Shown here piece by piece: positions 10,529-22,200 of a DNA stretch of 64,000 nt. The notes below the pieces were generated by a model. That model worked only from the letters and a program-made list of their open reading frames with translations, had not been told where the DNA came from and ran no database searches. Source of the stretch: Apodospora peruviana (Eukaryota; Ascomycota; Sordariomycetes; Sordariales; Lasiosphaeriaceae); the NCBI GenBank assembly GCA_033439685.1, contig JAUEDM010000001.1, forward strand, positions 6,138,001 to 6,202,000, written 5' to 3'. Made by a program: the position numbers and the translations under genes. Numbering within the stretch: position 1 is the stretch's first letter; every line of letters begins with the position of its first letter.

Positions 10529-13035
10529 ATGGACTTCGAGGGCCGATGGAACAGCTGGTTGCGCAAGACATCCAAAAAACCCGTTGTGTGCAGTTTATGC
10601 GACCAAGAGGTGCAAAATGGCTCCGATCTCGCTGTCTTTCAGAAGCACCTTACGACAGTCCATCCAAAAACATTTGACGAGAAGGCGTCGCCGGAGGAAA
10701 GAACACAACGGTCCAAGATTCTCTTGAAGGCTGCGCTGTCTGCAGGCGAAAGGTCCGTAGTTTTCCTTTCCTGCCTGTCCAGTCGTTTTCAAACGCCCCC
10801 GCTGATCACCAACAGTCACGCCGGCAAGCCAGCTGCCACGAGCCCGGACGCCAGCCCGCGGACCGGAAAGCCCACGTCTGCTGCCGCTTGTGCTCCTGCT
10901 CCTTCTCCTGCTGTTGCTCCTGAAAGCAGCAGTCGCCCGCCCAATCGGCGGAAGGCGGCAGCTGCGGATAGTGGGGATCCTAAAGATGTCGCGGCGCAGG
11001 GCGAGGACGAGCCCGACTCTGCCAAGCAAAGCCAGGCTTCGAGTTTGAAGAGAGAAGGTTCTAGGTCCCAATCGCCACCAAAGAGGTCAAAGGGACGGCC
11101 CATATCGACGCCCGTGACGGACGAGAGCCGAGGGGAGTTCGATAGAGGTCCGGCTCAGAAGTCTGGCACTTTGTGGAATGACGAGGATCCCATACGCCCC
11201 CGCCATCAACCTCACGACAAGGCCAATATGGCAAGTAATCCTCGCGCCCGCACCTTTTCTGGCACGAACCCCAAGACCCCCCGTCATAATCAGCAGTCTC
11301 AACCTTCTTCCAGCCGAGCCTCTAGCCATGTTGAAGACGACACGACTGAGCTCATCAAGCAACCCGAGACACGCCCAATCTCGCAAGAGCAGCTAGTTAC
11401 AGAGGTCAAGGGTATCTACGCCGGCCTCGTCATGGTAGAGAGCAAGTGTATCGAGGTTGACAACGCCCAGAATGCGCAAAACGACCCTGCCAACTCGCTG
11501 AATAACGAGCAGTGGCAGGCCCTTATTGCTCTTCACAGAACGTTGCTCCATGAGCACCACGACTTCTTTCTAGCCTCACAACATCCCTCTGCAAGCCCTG
11601 CGTTAAGGAGGCTGGCCTCCAAATACGCGATGCCAGCAAGGATGTGGAGGCATGGAATCCACAGCTTCCTCGAACTGCTTAGACATCGCCTCCCAGCCAG
11701 TTTAGAGCATATGCTGACCTTTATTTATCTCGCATACTCCATGATGGCCTTGTTGTACGAAACAGTACCAGCGTTCGAGGACACATGGATTGAGTGTCTG
11801 GGCGACCTCGGACGCTATCGGATGGCTATCGAGGACGATAATCTCCGAGATCGCGAAGTTTGGACGTCTGTGAGCCGGCACTGGTATTCAAAGGCTTCTG
11901 ATAAGGCGCCGACGACAGGCAGGCTGTATCACCACCTTGCCATTCTTGCTCGGCCGACTGCGCTTCAGCAGCTCTACTACTATACCAAATCGCTCTGTGT
12001 GGCGATCCCTTTTGCGTCTGCGCGAGAGAGCATCATGACGCTCTTTGATCCAATTATGGGGTCAAATGCGAGCCAGCAATCTCGGCTTGTGCCCACTGAG
12101 CTCGCCTTTGTTCGGGTCCACGGGATCATGTTCAGCAGGAAGTCGCCAGAAAGTCTGGACTCGTCGATGGATGAATTTGTGAACGGCTTGGATAATCACA
12201 TTGGTCGCTCGACTCGCCGCTGGCTTGAACCTGGGTATGTAAAATCAAGAGGTACCTCCTGGAGGCGCACAGAAACTGATCCCATTTATCTAGCTACTAT
12301 ATCGGGCTTGCAAACTGCTGCGCGATTGTGGGCTATGGAAGTGAGGGTAACCCCATCTACAATGCCATCAAGCAAGTCCGTGCCGATGAACCGCAAGATC
12401 AATTCATGATGGGAAGTGAAATCACGCCTACCGTGCCCGAGGAGCTTGCTGAGGCGCTGAGACTTGCCAACCGAACCCATGATGTTGTGTTGCGGCGGTT
12501 TGGAGATCTGAATATCCTGCCGTATCTGCATGTGACTCTTGCTTTTGCTTACCACCTGAGCTATCACCCTGAGGCCATGGCCTACCTGGCTCCAGAGTTT
12601 CCCTGGAAGCTCACCGCTCTTATGCTAAATACGTTGATCGGCACCATCCAGAATTACTCTCGCATCGAGAACATACGTTTCCCCGAATTTGAAAAGGGGA
12701 AGGGCGAACTTCCACGCCCCTTGCCCGAAGACTATGCCATGAGAGGGCTTCTTTGGGTGGACAAGTACTTTCCCAACGATTGGTTTTCCAACGACAAGAT
12801 CGACGACGACGAGAAGTATTTCGAGGTGGCTTCCATGAGCGAGGAGAGAAAGGAGCGGGTCTTGTACCTTGGTTGCCGCATTGCCGCGCGAGACGGCAAG
12901 TGGCTGCGGTACGATTCCGAGTCTCACCAGTTCAGCGTCAGTGCGCAGTACGACATCGAGATGGAACCCGTATCTACTGTTCCCACCAACAGCACCGAAT
13001 ATGGCGAGTTGCCCGACGCAGCAGTTGGGGCTTGA
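10529..13035 (+). CDS. C2H2 zinc-finger protein with Est1-type (SMG5/7-like) DNA/RNA-binding domain
   Basis: The N-terminus has a single finger, C21-X2-C24-X15-H40-X4-H45. A low-complexity Ser/Pro/Lys-rich linker follows, then a helical region (from about 11,370) with the hallmarks of the Est1/SMG5-7 14-3-3/TPR-like fold: YAMPARMWRHGIHSFLELLRH, a TFIYLAYSM helix, GDLGRYRMAIED, and YHHLAILARP. Est1 and SMG5/7 proteins act in telomerase recruitment or nonsense-mediated mRNA decay; which applies here is not shown. A 59-nt intron is required at 12235-12293 (GTATGT..CTAG); splicing restores YYIGLANCCAIVGYG, a conserved Est1 segment. A second intron at 10753-10815 (63 nt, GTCCGT..ACAG, branch-like GCTGATC) is likely but keeps the frame. 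The product is 794 aa if both are removed, 815 aa if the first is retained. The gene stands alone in a gene-poor region. Confidence 0.8.
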
Positions 13036-16000
13036 GGTTTGCATTGTGTTCCTTAGTTCGTTCTTCAGAAGGCAAATATAAAATTCTTGCCTGTCAGGCA
13101 TTTTGGGGAGTCAAGGAGTCGCATCAAAGTGAGGACCGAATCCAGGAGCTTCTAGGGTCCATTGGGTGGTTCCTGTTTTGTGAGGCAGAGGCGTTGGGTG
13201 GGCCGGTCTGGTCAGACTTGACGAATCGGTTGCAGGGTTAGATCACGCCTCCAGGATCCTACGGGAGATCGAGGAGGCAACAGCAGCTGCGGGACTCGTT
13301 TCGTGGGTCGCCGAAAGGTGGTTCACGGAGGTCCTCACAAGTTCGCTTTATTTTTGACGACAGCATCGTCACACGGGCCGATCGGGCTCATCTGCTACCC
13401 AGCGATTGCAAGTGGTACATGGCAGATCTCGCCTCTGGTGCGAGCTGAGTCTGTTGGACTATTTGTTCCTCGGCCAGGCACTCAAATACGCTACAGTTTT
13501 TTTGTTGGTTCAGTCCGGATTTTGGATCGGATGACAGGAGCTTATAGTTCTCGGGAGAGTTGGCTCAACGAGATCCAGTCCGGGATTCGTGGTGAAAGTT
13601 GGGAATCATTGGTGCGGGGCTGGCTGGTTCAGTTGGTCTCTGGACTATGCCAGAGTTGGGGATTAGGTTAGGGGGAGATGGGGTGCTTTGATGGAGGGCA
13701 ATATTAATCGGCGGATGAGGCGATCCTAAAGTATCAAAGACTTTTGTTTTCTGGTATGCTCTTTTCCCTTCATACCCATTCTACCACGCACGTTGAGCTA
13801 ACACTTGGTTGATTTCAGGATAACCACCCTGTTTGAAATCAAACACAGACTGTTAATTTTTTCTTCCTCTGTCCTTCCTTATTGTGTCATCATACCCACG
13901 ACGAGTCTTCTGTCACCATTTTCTCCCTTCTTGTTTTCGGTTAAGTTATAGTTCCGTGCGGGGATGATTTCTCCAGCGGGAACCATCTTTAAAAGCAGTT
14001 TAATTAACACTTACGAATGATTACGACAGGAATGACGATCAAAAGACAGCTCTTATGAAGAAATTTGGTGTAGTAACTAAAAAGCGGAGCAATATTCAAA
14101 TACCTTTGGTAACTAAGTATGGTAAAGATAATCTAGCTAGCTACAAATAAAAAATTAAGAATTAATCAAAATTCGAGATCGTAAATCACATGCGTCGTCT
14201 GGAAGGAGGTCGATCCCCTCCCATTGAGACTACATTATCAAATCAGACAGAAGCCGACAGACGGCGAGGTCCAGATAATCCTATACAGTGTAAAGTTCCA
14301 GACCGCCACTATGCGTAGCGCGGGTTGGACCATCAAGAGCGAGGGCTCCGCTGAATTGAGGAGCTGAGGCCGGCAGTCCGTGACGGCTTAGAGCCGGTTC
14401 CGATGCAGCGAGTACCTGGAAGCGTTCGAAGCAACATTAGACACTGTGTCACGGAGTCACGGTTGATATGAAAAGCCATGGTCCGGACTGGAGTAAGACT
14501 ACAAGGTTAACAAGTTACACAGAGCCTCTTTGGGGTGGACCGGAAGATACGGTGCTATATTTCCAAAAAGAATTACATTTTGCTGATTTGGGACGGTCCT
14601 CAGTCAGGACCAGACAGCGAGACTGAAAATGGGATCACTGCGAGCCGGGAAAAATCAAACTGATCCTCCCCTTGATAAAAGAAGAAACGGCCAAAGAGTG
14701 TATGATATTCAAACTTGTGTCCTCAACACCATAGCATTCGTAGCCTAAACGGCCGGGTTTGGCGGGTTGTAGTTTTGAATTTGATTATCTCTCATCTTGG
14801 TGACTTACTCATCTGCTTATTATCCAGGTATAACCATTGTACTAGACCAGATGAACTGTCTTTGACTAAGGCAAGGACCCTGCCGGTCAGCGGCGTAAGA
14901 GTTAGCCCGAGGCATCTTGGTCGTGACACACCTTACCCACCTCGAATCAACCCCCATTATGTAACAAGCCCAAAGAAAGATGTAGCAATGTTATCCACTC
15001 TGCCTCTCAGGCAGAATTTCCCACACTCAACTACACCGCCGGCCAGTAATCCGAGTTTAGACAGTTCCAGCACTTTTCAAAACGTTGTCGTGGGTTCAGT
15101 CCTGACATCCATCTGCCATATGCGGAAGGAGGATTGAGAATCTCCGAGAGATTGGCCGAGTATTCTTCTAGTCAACTTCCAGAATGTTTCACCGAAGACG
15201 TCCCAACTGTTGTTGACGGCTACACTCGCGGCCCGGCAACGCCGGATGCTGCACAGGCAGCACACACCAGTTATGGCATGCTCGACGGTGGGTCCCCCTG
15301 ATTTGGAAAACAATCCCAGGGTTGTGGGATCCGGTCTCTGGGTGAAGTCGATTTATCGATTCGGTGATGACTGTGGGTGGTGGCTAAGCCAATCCGCCAT
15401 CGGACAAATTAGTGAGATCCCAGCGCCACAGGTGCTCATACTGCTGCGCAATGAGTGTACCGATCCAATACATACCCGAAAGATATGTATTTGTACATAG
15501 GATGATACATATCACTCAGCCTAGAGGTCGTCATATGAAGAGCTGTGTTGTACGGAATAGTAAACTCTAAATCGTCAAATTAGGCGAATTAGCGGAGAGC
15601 CAGGGATCCAATCGTGAGCCAAGCAAGCTTTGATGCTTCAAATGAAGGAGAAGAGACCATGTGGGCCGTTCTGAATTTCCATCGTCACATCGTGGAGCTG
15701 CTGTTGCCTTGCGTCTGCCTTCCGTTCAGCTGCAAAAAGGCAGCCCGAGGAGGAAGGAAATATTCCGAGATCTGGCGACCCCTCATCCCCACCTACCCGC
15801 CAGTACCTAGGTATCCCGCTGCGAGCTCGAAGGACCTCCTCACTGCATCACAACATTGCAAGCGATGCAATCAATGGTAGCCTCTCTTCCTGCACTGCAG
15901 CATCCCTCAATTCTTGCATGCTGCGGGGCTCTTAAGACGGATTGCGCAACTTATGCAGTCCGCTCTGAGCATGTAGGATGTGCGGGGGGGGGCTCCTGCA

Positions 16001-18605
16001 AGCAGTATTCCTGCAAGATGTTCGACCTGTCAACTTCACCTCGAGTCGAAACACAACAGATGAGGCGTTTCGGTTTGCAGCTAAAACATATAAATACCTG
16101 ACCCCTTGCCGCCGCTCACCTAGGTCTGTCTACCGCTGATCGGTCGGACAAGAAGCACCATAAGCGGGATTGGATGTTGTGCGACAGCGACACAAAAGAA
16201 AGCCAGCGGCTGGTGACCGATATTGTTCAACAATCCTCATCGTTTTCTCGGTGAGGAAAGTCAGCCATACGTCATTCGAAAACCATCTGGTAATCCCATA
16301 CGGGTGTATAAAAACGCCAAACTCGAGCATCGGTACTCATCTGATGGGTTGTTCCAGGTTTGCTCGGTCTCTCTCAGCTGTTAAAGCGGCAGCACCTAGC
16401 GCGAGGTACTTATTGGAAACCAGCACGTTTCGAGAACAAGTTGTCGACAAGCGGGCGAGGATTCCACGAGCTCGTGGGAACGTGGTTGCCTAGAATCAAC
16501 TCGCGTGGTTGACCTTCTTGGTAGCCAATGGGGGCAATTCCTCCGAACTTGGAGCCCACAGCAAGGCAATCTTGCCTGGTTTGCATCGCAGCAACGAAGT
16601 GGGGAGCCACTGACTGTATCTTTTCACAGTTCGCCTGTCGCCTGACTCCTGGATGCTGAAGGACTGGGAGGGTGTGCCGACAGCCTCATATTCCATGCAT
16701 GTCGTCTGCCGACAGGCTTTGCCTCGGTCCTGGTCCAATGGCATGGGTCGTTTATCTGCAAGGCACCCTCCTGGCCTCCTCCATCTCTGGGGTGCCGCAC
16801 CATGGCATCAACTCTTCTCCTCTCCGACCTGATGCCGCCCTCGGACGAGGCTCCCTGTCCAAATTTCCATCTGATAATTTTTGCCGTCCAAGGCTGACGA
16901 CACGCCGACATGACCAGGCGGGAGAGGCTATGGAACAGGTTGCTTCATGTGTTTCGAAACAAACACCCAACTACTCGCACCAAACAGATCGTCCGTTTGG
17001 CACTTACCAAACCCTGATTGGCATTAAGACATGTTTGCCTCGATCCAACCTGTCCCCGCTATCACAAGCTTTCCCATTGGGGGCTGAAACTATCGGCGTC
17101 TGCATTGCGGGAGCGCGGCTGCGGTAGGCTGCCTTTGGCATCGAAGTGCAATTCTCACGCAGCCGCGAAACCCATACACCGTGTAAATACAATCAAGGCA
17201 ACCGATCTAACCAGTTTGATCCAGATGGCAGCCATGCGGCTCAGCCAGAAACACCTTCATGTTCAAAACTATTCGCCCGACCAAGACGGCAGCCTCGTGG
17301 GAAATGAAGCATGTCCTTTCACACCCAACAGCCCCCGCAATGTCACCATCACAAGGTAGCTGACAAGCACCGGTGAGCTCAAGGTGAGCTCAAGCTCTGG
17401 CCAGCCACGAGACACCCTGGCTCAAGCTGGACGAGAGCACTCGCTAGCGACAACCGACTGAGAGGTTACGGTGTGCCGGAAAGAGGCATATGTCCATGTC
17501 GTCCCCATTTCTGCCTTCTTGATCGTCGGGCCAGACTCCCTGCCAGATAGAGTACCCCCAACAGCGGTTGGGCCATCGCTGCAGAGCCTGCGTCGCTTCA
17601 GAGTACCGTTCTTGAAGGATGAAGGTCCGTCACAGTGACCACCAGACCGTCTCACAGGATAGGTCGAGACGCGAGGCGGCTGGAATCCATCTATGGACCA
17701 ATCTGATCACCGGAATTTGCCATCAATGTCGTTGGTTCAAGGTCGCCAACAGTTCAGGAGATTGCTCTTCGACCCACGTAACCTAGTCGACCATAATGGT
17801 AGTGGTTATGGCATCAAGTGGTGCTGGAAAACTTGCGGTGCTCTGCCTGCAATTTACTGGGATACTGTTGGAAGGAATGGCCGACACCAATACCGTGGCT
17901 TTGCCCGGTCGAAATGCCGTTGGTGGAGATCGCAGCACGCACACCGGCGCTGAGGTTGGTCGCAGTCGCCACAACTGGTCCCTCATGGTGCGGAAGGTTC
18001 AGGTGCCAGAAGAGAGTGCAACCTTTTACGTCTAGTACGTTTTGAGACTGCTTCTCGATATAGCCCTGCATTGACTTGGTGGTTGGCCGGGCAAAGGTTG
18101 TTGACAGACGACATGGTGGCTATGCACCCCCTTTTTCCATCTGATCCTTTTCCATGGAAAGGCGAACACCAAGAGGCGCGAACACGGGATCTCCTGATTT
18201 ATTTGAAGATTCGCTAAAATAAAAGCAAAGAAAGACATCTGTCTCCCTTTTCCTTTCTTCAAAATCACGTCAACCTTTTCGTTCCACACCCTCTAAATAA
18301 CATCATCTCTGAGAGACAGGAGAAAAAACCGCTTTTGGTGAATATCATCAGTACCTCAAAAACTCCGCCCCACCACCACCAAGAACCAGAGACCGCCTAA
18401 CTAACGTGTTCAAGCAAACCTTGACAGTTGTTACTTAATTCACCTCTTGCCCATTTGGGATGAGAATTCAGGAGGCGGTCAAGTGACGACAGCCTGCGTG
18501 GGAAATCACCCCATACTCCAAGGATATTTAGGTTCGCCAATGCTGCCGGATATCATAACGGGGTGTCGGTGTGCGGGATTGAACGGAATTTCTCATGGCA
18601 ATGCA
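13036..18605. other. Gene-poor stretch, no supported gene
   Basis: About 5.6 kb without a convincing gene. The first kilobase after the Est1-type stop keeps moderately long plus-strand ORFs (13089-13241, 13303-13671) with no recognised domain, possibly decayed coding sequence. Around 13,980-14,170 there is an AT-rich patch. CCTAGGTA words occur at about 15,804 and 16,118. ORFs overlap on both strands without domains or leader sequences. Confidence 0.4.
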
Positions 18606-19223
18606 TCAGTGAACTACACTGTTTCCGAGATTAGTCTGCACATTGCCATTAACGAAGCTGCTCTGAATGTTCTTTATCTGCGCCTGGCGGTGTTGATGAA
18701 TTGACTCGCTCGCGAAAACAGTCCAGGGGTCCTGTGCCTGACTCGTTGTTACAGCGGAGTATGTTGGCGAGGGCTTCCTTTTGTCCGTTGGGTTTTGACA
18801 GCTCCCTCCTCTTCTCGGTCGTATCTTCTCGTGTTGCTTTGTCGACTTGGGTGCCGCCCAGCTGGATTGCTGTTCCAAGACAGAGGCGAAGGTGGCGACG
18901 GTATGTGGATGTGGTGTTTGGGCAGACGAAATGTTGGCTGAGGATGGGAAGTAGGAAGTACCCGGCTCTTCCTGACCGGCAGTCTTCTTCCGTCCAGTTT
19001 GTCGGCAACGGTCATTTGCGGTTGACACGCGATTGAAAACCAGGGGCGCCGACGTCGGTGGCATGTGATGGCACTGCTGGACGTTGTTGTCAGCCTTCGA
19101 AGGAGGACTTGTCTCAGCACAATGAAGCTGATTCGTCTTGCTCTCAGGGGAAGCAGTGCCGGAGATATTGATCAAAGTGGAATCTCTGTCCTGGTAGGAC
19201 GACGCGGGCGAATGGGAAGACAT
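18606..19223 (-). CDS. Hypothetical Ser/Thr/Pro/Gln-rich protein, 205 aa
   Basis: I do not recognise this product. It is a single-exon ORF rich in Ser, Thr, Pro, Gln and Asn with no membrane segment, so it is probably disordered. The start at 19223 is preferred over an in-frame ATG at 19382 because the intervening 160 bases read as a CT/CA-rich leader typical of fungal 5' untranslated regions (runs of CTTCTCTTCCC and CTCACATAAAC on the minus strand). Antisense ORFs of up to 123 aa overlap it and are treated as shadows. It could still be a chance ORF; the leader is the main argument for it. Confidence 0.35.
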   Translation of the reverse strand: MSSHSPASSYQDRDSTLINISGTASPESKTNQLHCAETSPPSKADNNVQQCHHMPPTSAPLVFNRVSTANDRCRQTGRKKTAGQEEPGTSYFPSSANISSAQTPHPHTVATFASVLEQQSSWAAPKSTKQHEKIRPRRGGSCQNPTDKRKPSPTYSAVTTSQAQDPWTVFASESIHQHRQAQIKNIQSSFVNGNVQTNLGNSVVH

Positions 19224-22200
19224 GTCTGATGACAGGAAGTGGTGACAACTGCAGTGAAAGAGGGATTGTTTATGTGAGAGTGTAATTGGAGTTAAGAACG
19301 GGAAGAGAAGATGAATAGGCGAAGACTGACTAGGTAAATATATGAAAAGAAGTATTGTATTCGATCTCTTTATCTCGATCACTATTGTTCAAAATAACTG
19401 TGCCAGAGGTGCGGGTGTTGGGTGTTAAAAACGAGACCCAAGCGGGAGCAATGAAACTATCAAATTGATTTTTGAGAGAGGGACCTGGAAAGAATTTGGG
19501 TCTATCTTGTCTGTCCGCCTCTTGTCGGGTAGGGGAAAAGTGATCATGAACCGGGCCATGCAAGTGTGGTGCACTGCACATCAGTTGGTATTGTTTCTTG
19601 GCTGCATCAAAAATCCGTTCAGGTTCAGGTTCAAAGGTCCCTACGGGTTCAGGGAATAAAATAGACCCCCCACACGTAGGGACCCAAATCCTTGGGAAAT
19701 AGATTTATTTCAGTTCCAACGCAGACACAACAATAATGTTTGTTTGATGTTGTACGAACCCATGCAGTCAGTCCCCTTGTTCGTGGTGAAAAGGCCAAGG
19801 TATGCAGGGACCCGTGCCGGGTGGGGGTTCATGACTGCTTGGAGAGCGCGGGGGTGCGGGTAGCACGGAGGCCCATGGCTAATCTGTAAACCCGATGTAA
19901 TTGTCGTGGGGTAGGGCTAAGGTATCTTAGACGACTGCCATGTAGTGCTCGTAGGTTCCAAGCGGCGGTGTCACTCAGGTACCTATGTGCGTGGCAGGGC
20001 AATTTGCATTTCCAACCCACTCTTTCCACTCCTTGTTGAACCGCTCAGAAAGGCCGCTCCTTACCATGACCACTATTGACGTTCCGTCACAAAGAAAGCT
20101 GAGAGAAAGAAAAAAACTGATTTATCATATCTCTCACGGCTGTATCATTTTTGTCAAGAGCGGGGCCAAGCCAGCAGACAAAACCAGAAAATGTGAAAAA
20201 GATCCGATACAGATATATCAATCACCCAGCATGGCATTGGCGGTGTGGTGCTTCAGCCTTCTCCATGCTAATGCGTGTGGCCCCGTTTACGGGCCGCATG
20301 GGCAGGGCAGCGAGAATTTGCAACAATGTACACGTGTACGTAGAGGGGATGCAGTGTACGGTGTGATTCTAGAGGAGACCATTCATCTCGACGCCCAGGG
20401 GCATCAGATAATTCGAAGCTAAATTGGGGTTAGCGCCCTCTTAGCGCCCCAGTGCTCTGGATCCGGGTTGGGACCAGGGGCGGGAAACGGCATGTCGTCA
20501 TTAGTCCCTGTGGGGGAGTGGGGTTGCGTTTGCGGGACGGGGGCCTGTGCTGTCAGCCTGTCAGAACTGTGGGTCCCCGCGGGCATCGGGATCGGGAGCT
20601 ACTGTATTGGCCGCTGCGCATAAATACACGGAATTATACACTATCCAAATGAAAAAAGGGACAAGTGTTTTTGTGGTAGCAAAATGACAGAAGACTTCAA
20701 GCAGGTGCAATTGCGGTAGACGGTGAGGTCTAATGGCACGTGCATGGCTGTTACTAAAACGAATTAGCCCCTTGCACCGTCTCGGAATTGCGTCTCAAAT
20801 TTACGGGATATACCTAAGGTGTGTACCTTACTTGGTCGGTATCAATAAAGACATTACTGGCCAGATATCACCATCTCTTATTTATCGTCCTCACTCTGGT
20901 TTACTAAAATTTCGGATGCGTTTAGTCGCTGGGCAAGAGTTGTATGTTGATAAACTGCCAGGCATAATGACCCTGACAAGAAACACCCGGCAACTCCTTG
21001 TCCAACAGTTTGATAGTCTCTTTGACACAAGGTACTTAGCGGACCTCTCCGAACCTGGAGAAGGGTACGAAACGCAGAGTCGATTGCGACAGTACATGCT
21101 CGAACACGAGCGATGACCACAAATGATGAGACTCGCGCCGATATCATCGTACCGACTCAGCCGACTTCCCCCAAGTGTTCACTTGCTGCCCGGGTATTGA
21201 CTCACTCAGAAATGCTAACGAGACCCTTGCAGTAGTCCATCTCACTGACCACGACCAGAAGCCTATCTGTTGCTTTGACCTCCCAAGGGCTGATGGAAGT
21301 CAATTCAGGGGCTGGTAATCATCTGCCAGTCCACGCATAGATCATATCACTGCACCAATGGTGCTACATACCCCGAGAACATAGCAGATACTAGGAGTCG
21401 AGAGAAACTACCTACTGTACTCGTTTACTTCAAGTCACGACACCATATGATCGGACTTGTCTCATAAATGGTGGAAGAAATCTGTCCGCAGCCTCACTGA
21501 CGCGGGACTGCATCTGCTGTGAAACCATCGGGAGTAACAGCAAGGAAGAACCTGGTGGAACATCAGCCACCCAGTAAACGTGGCAGCGGCGCCCTGGACG
21601 TACCACACACACAACGGCTGAGAGGCACAAGAGCTTAACCATCAACGCCAGAACGACACTAATGTCCTCCGAAGCATACGTATGTTGCGTTCTGAATCTT
21701 GCCCCCAAAGGTATTGGCAACTAGACCCATATCAACACCAATGGCCAAAGCAACGTTGCAAGCAGCATGCGCAAGCCTTGCTCCGTAGACGCTGTGACTT
21801 CGAACCGTATCACAGCAGGGAAGATATCTCAACAGCCCAGCACCAGTATGTTGTCGGCTACTTGCATCTGGCAACTCGACAATGACGCTAATGCAATCGT
21901 CCGAGGGAAAGACTTTTCAGGGCAAAGACGGCGAGCAAAGCTGCAACCACCCGAGTCCGAACAGCTGGGCATAATGGTTGGTCCGCACAACCCTGGTTCT
22001 GGTTATCCAGGGCTGATCTGGGCAGAGGGGCTATGCCAGGTAAGTAGAAGTATGTGAATACGACGGTGAAGCCAGCTTCAGAGCGGGAGAAGCCAGGATA
22101 TTTTGTCTCAAAGATTGAGAGAGACGGCGATGATGCTGGGCATGCAGACCTCCGCCACTCCGCGTCGAATGGGGTGTCGTCGATGTAGGAATGAGCGGTC

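Noticed and set aside
13660..13680. TTAGGTTAGGGGG, and CCTAACCCGCCTAACCC near 44,480, as telomere-like repeats
   Set aside because: Only one or two imperfect units each; not an array.
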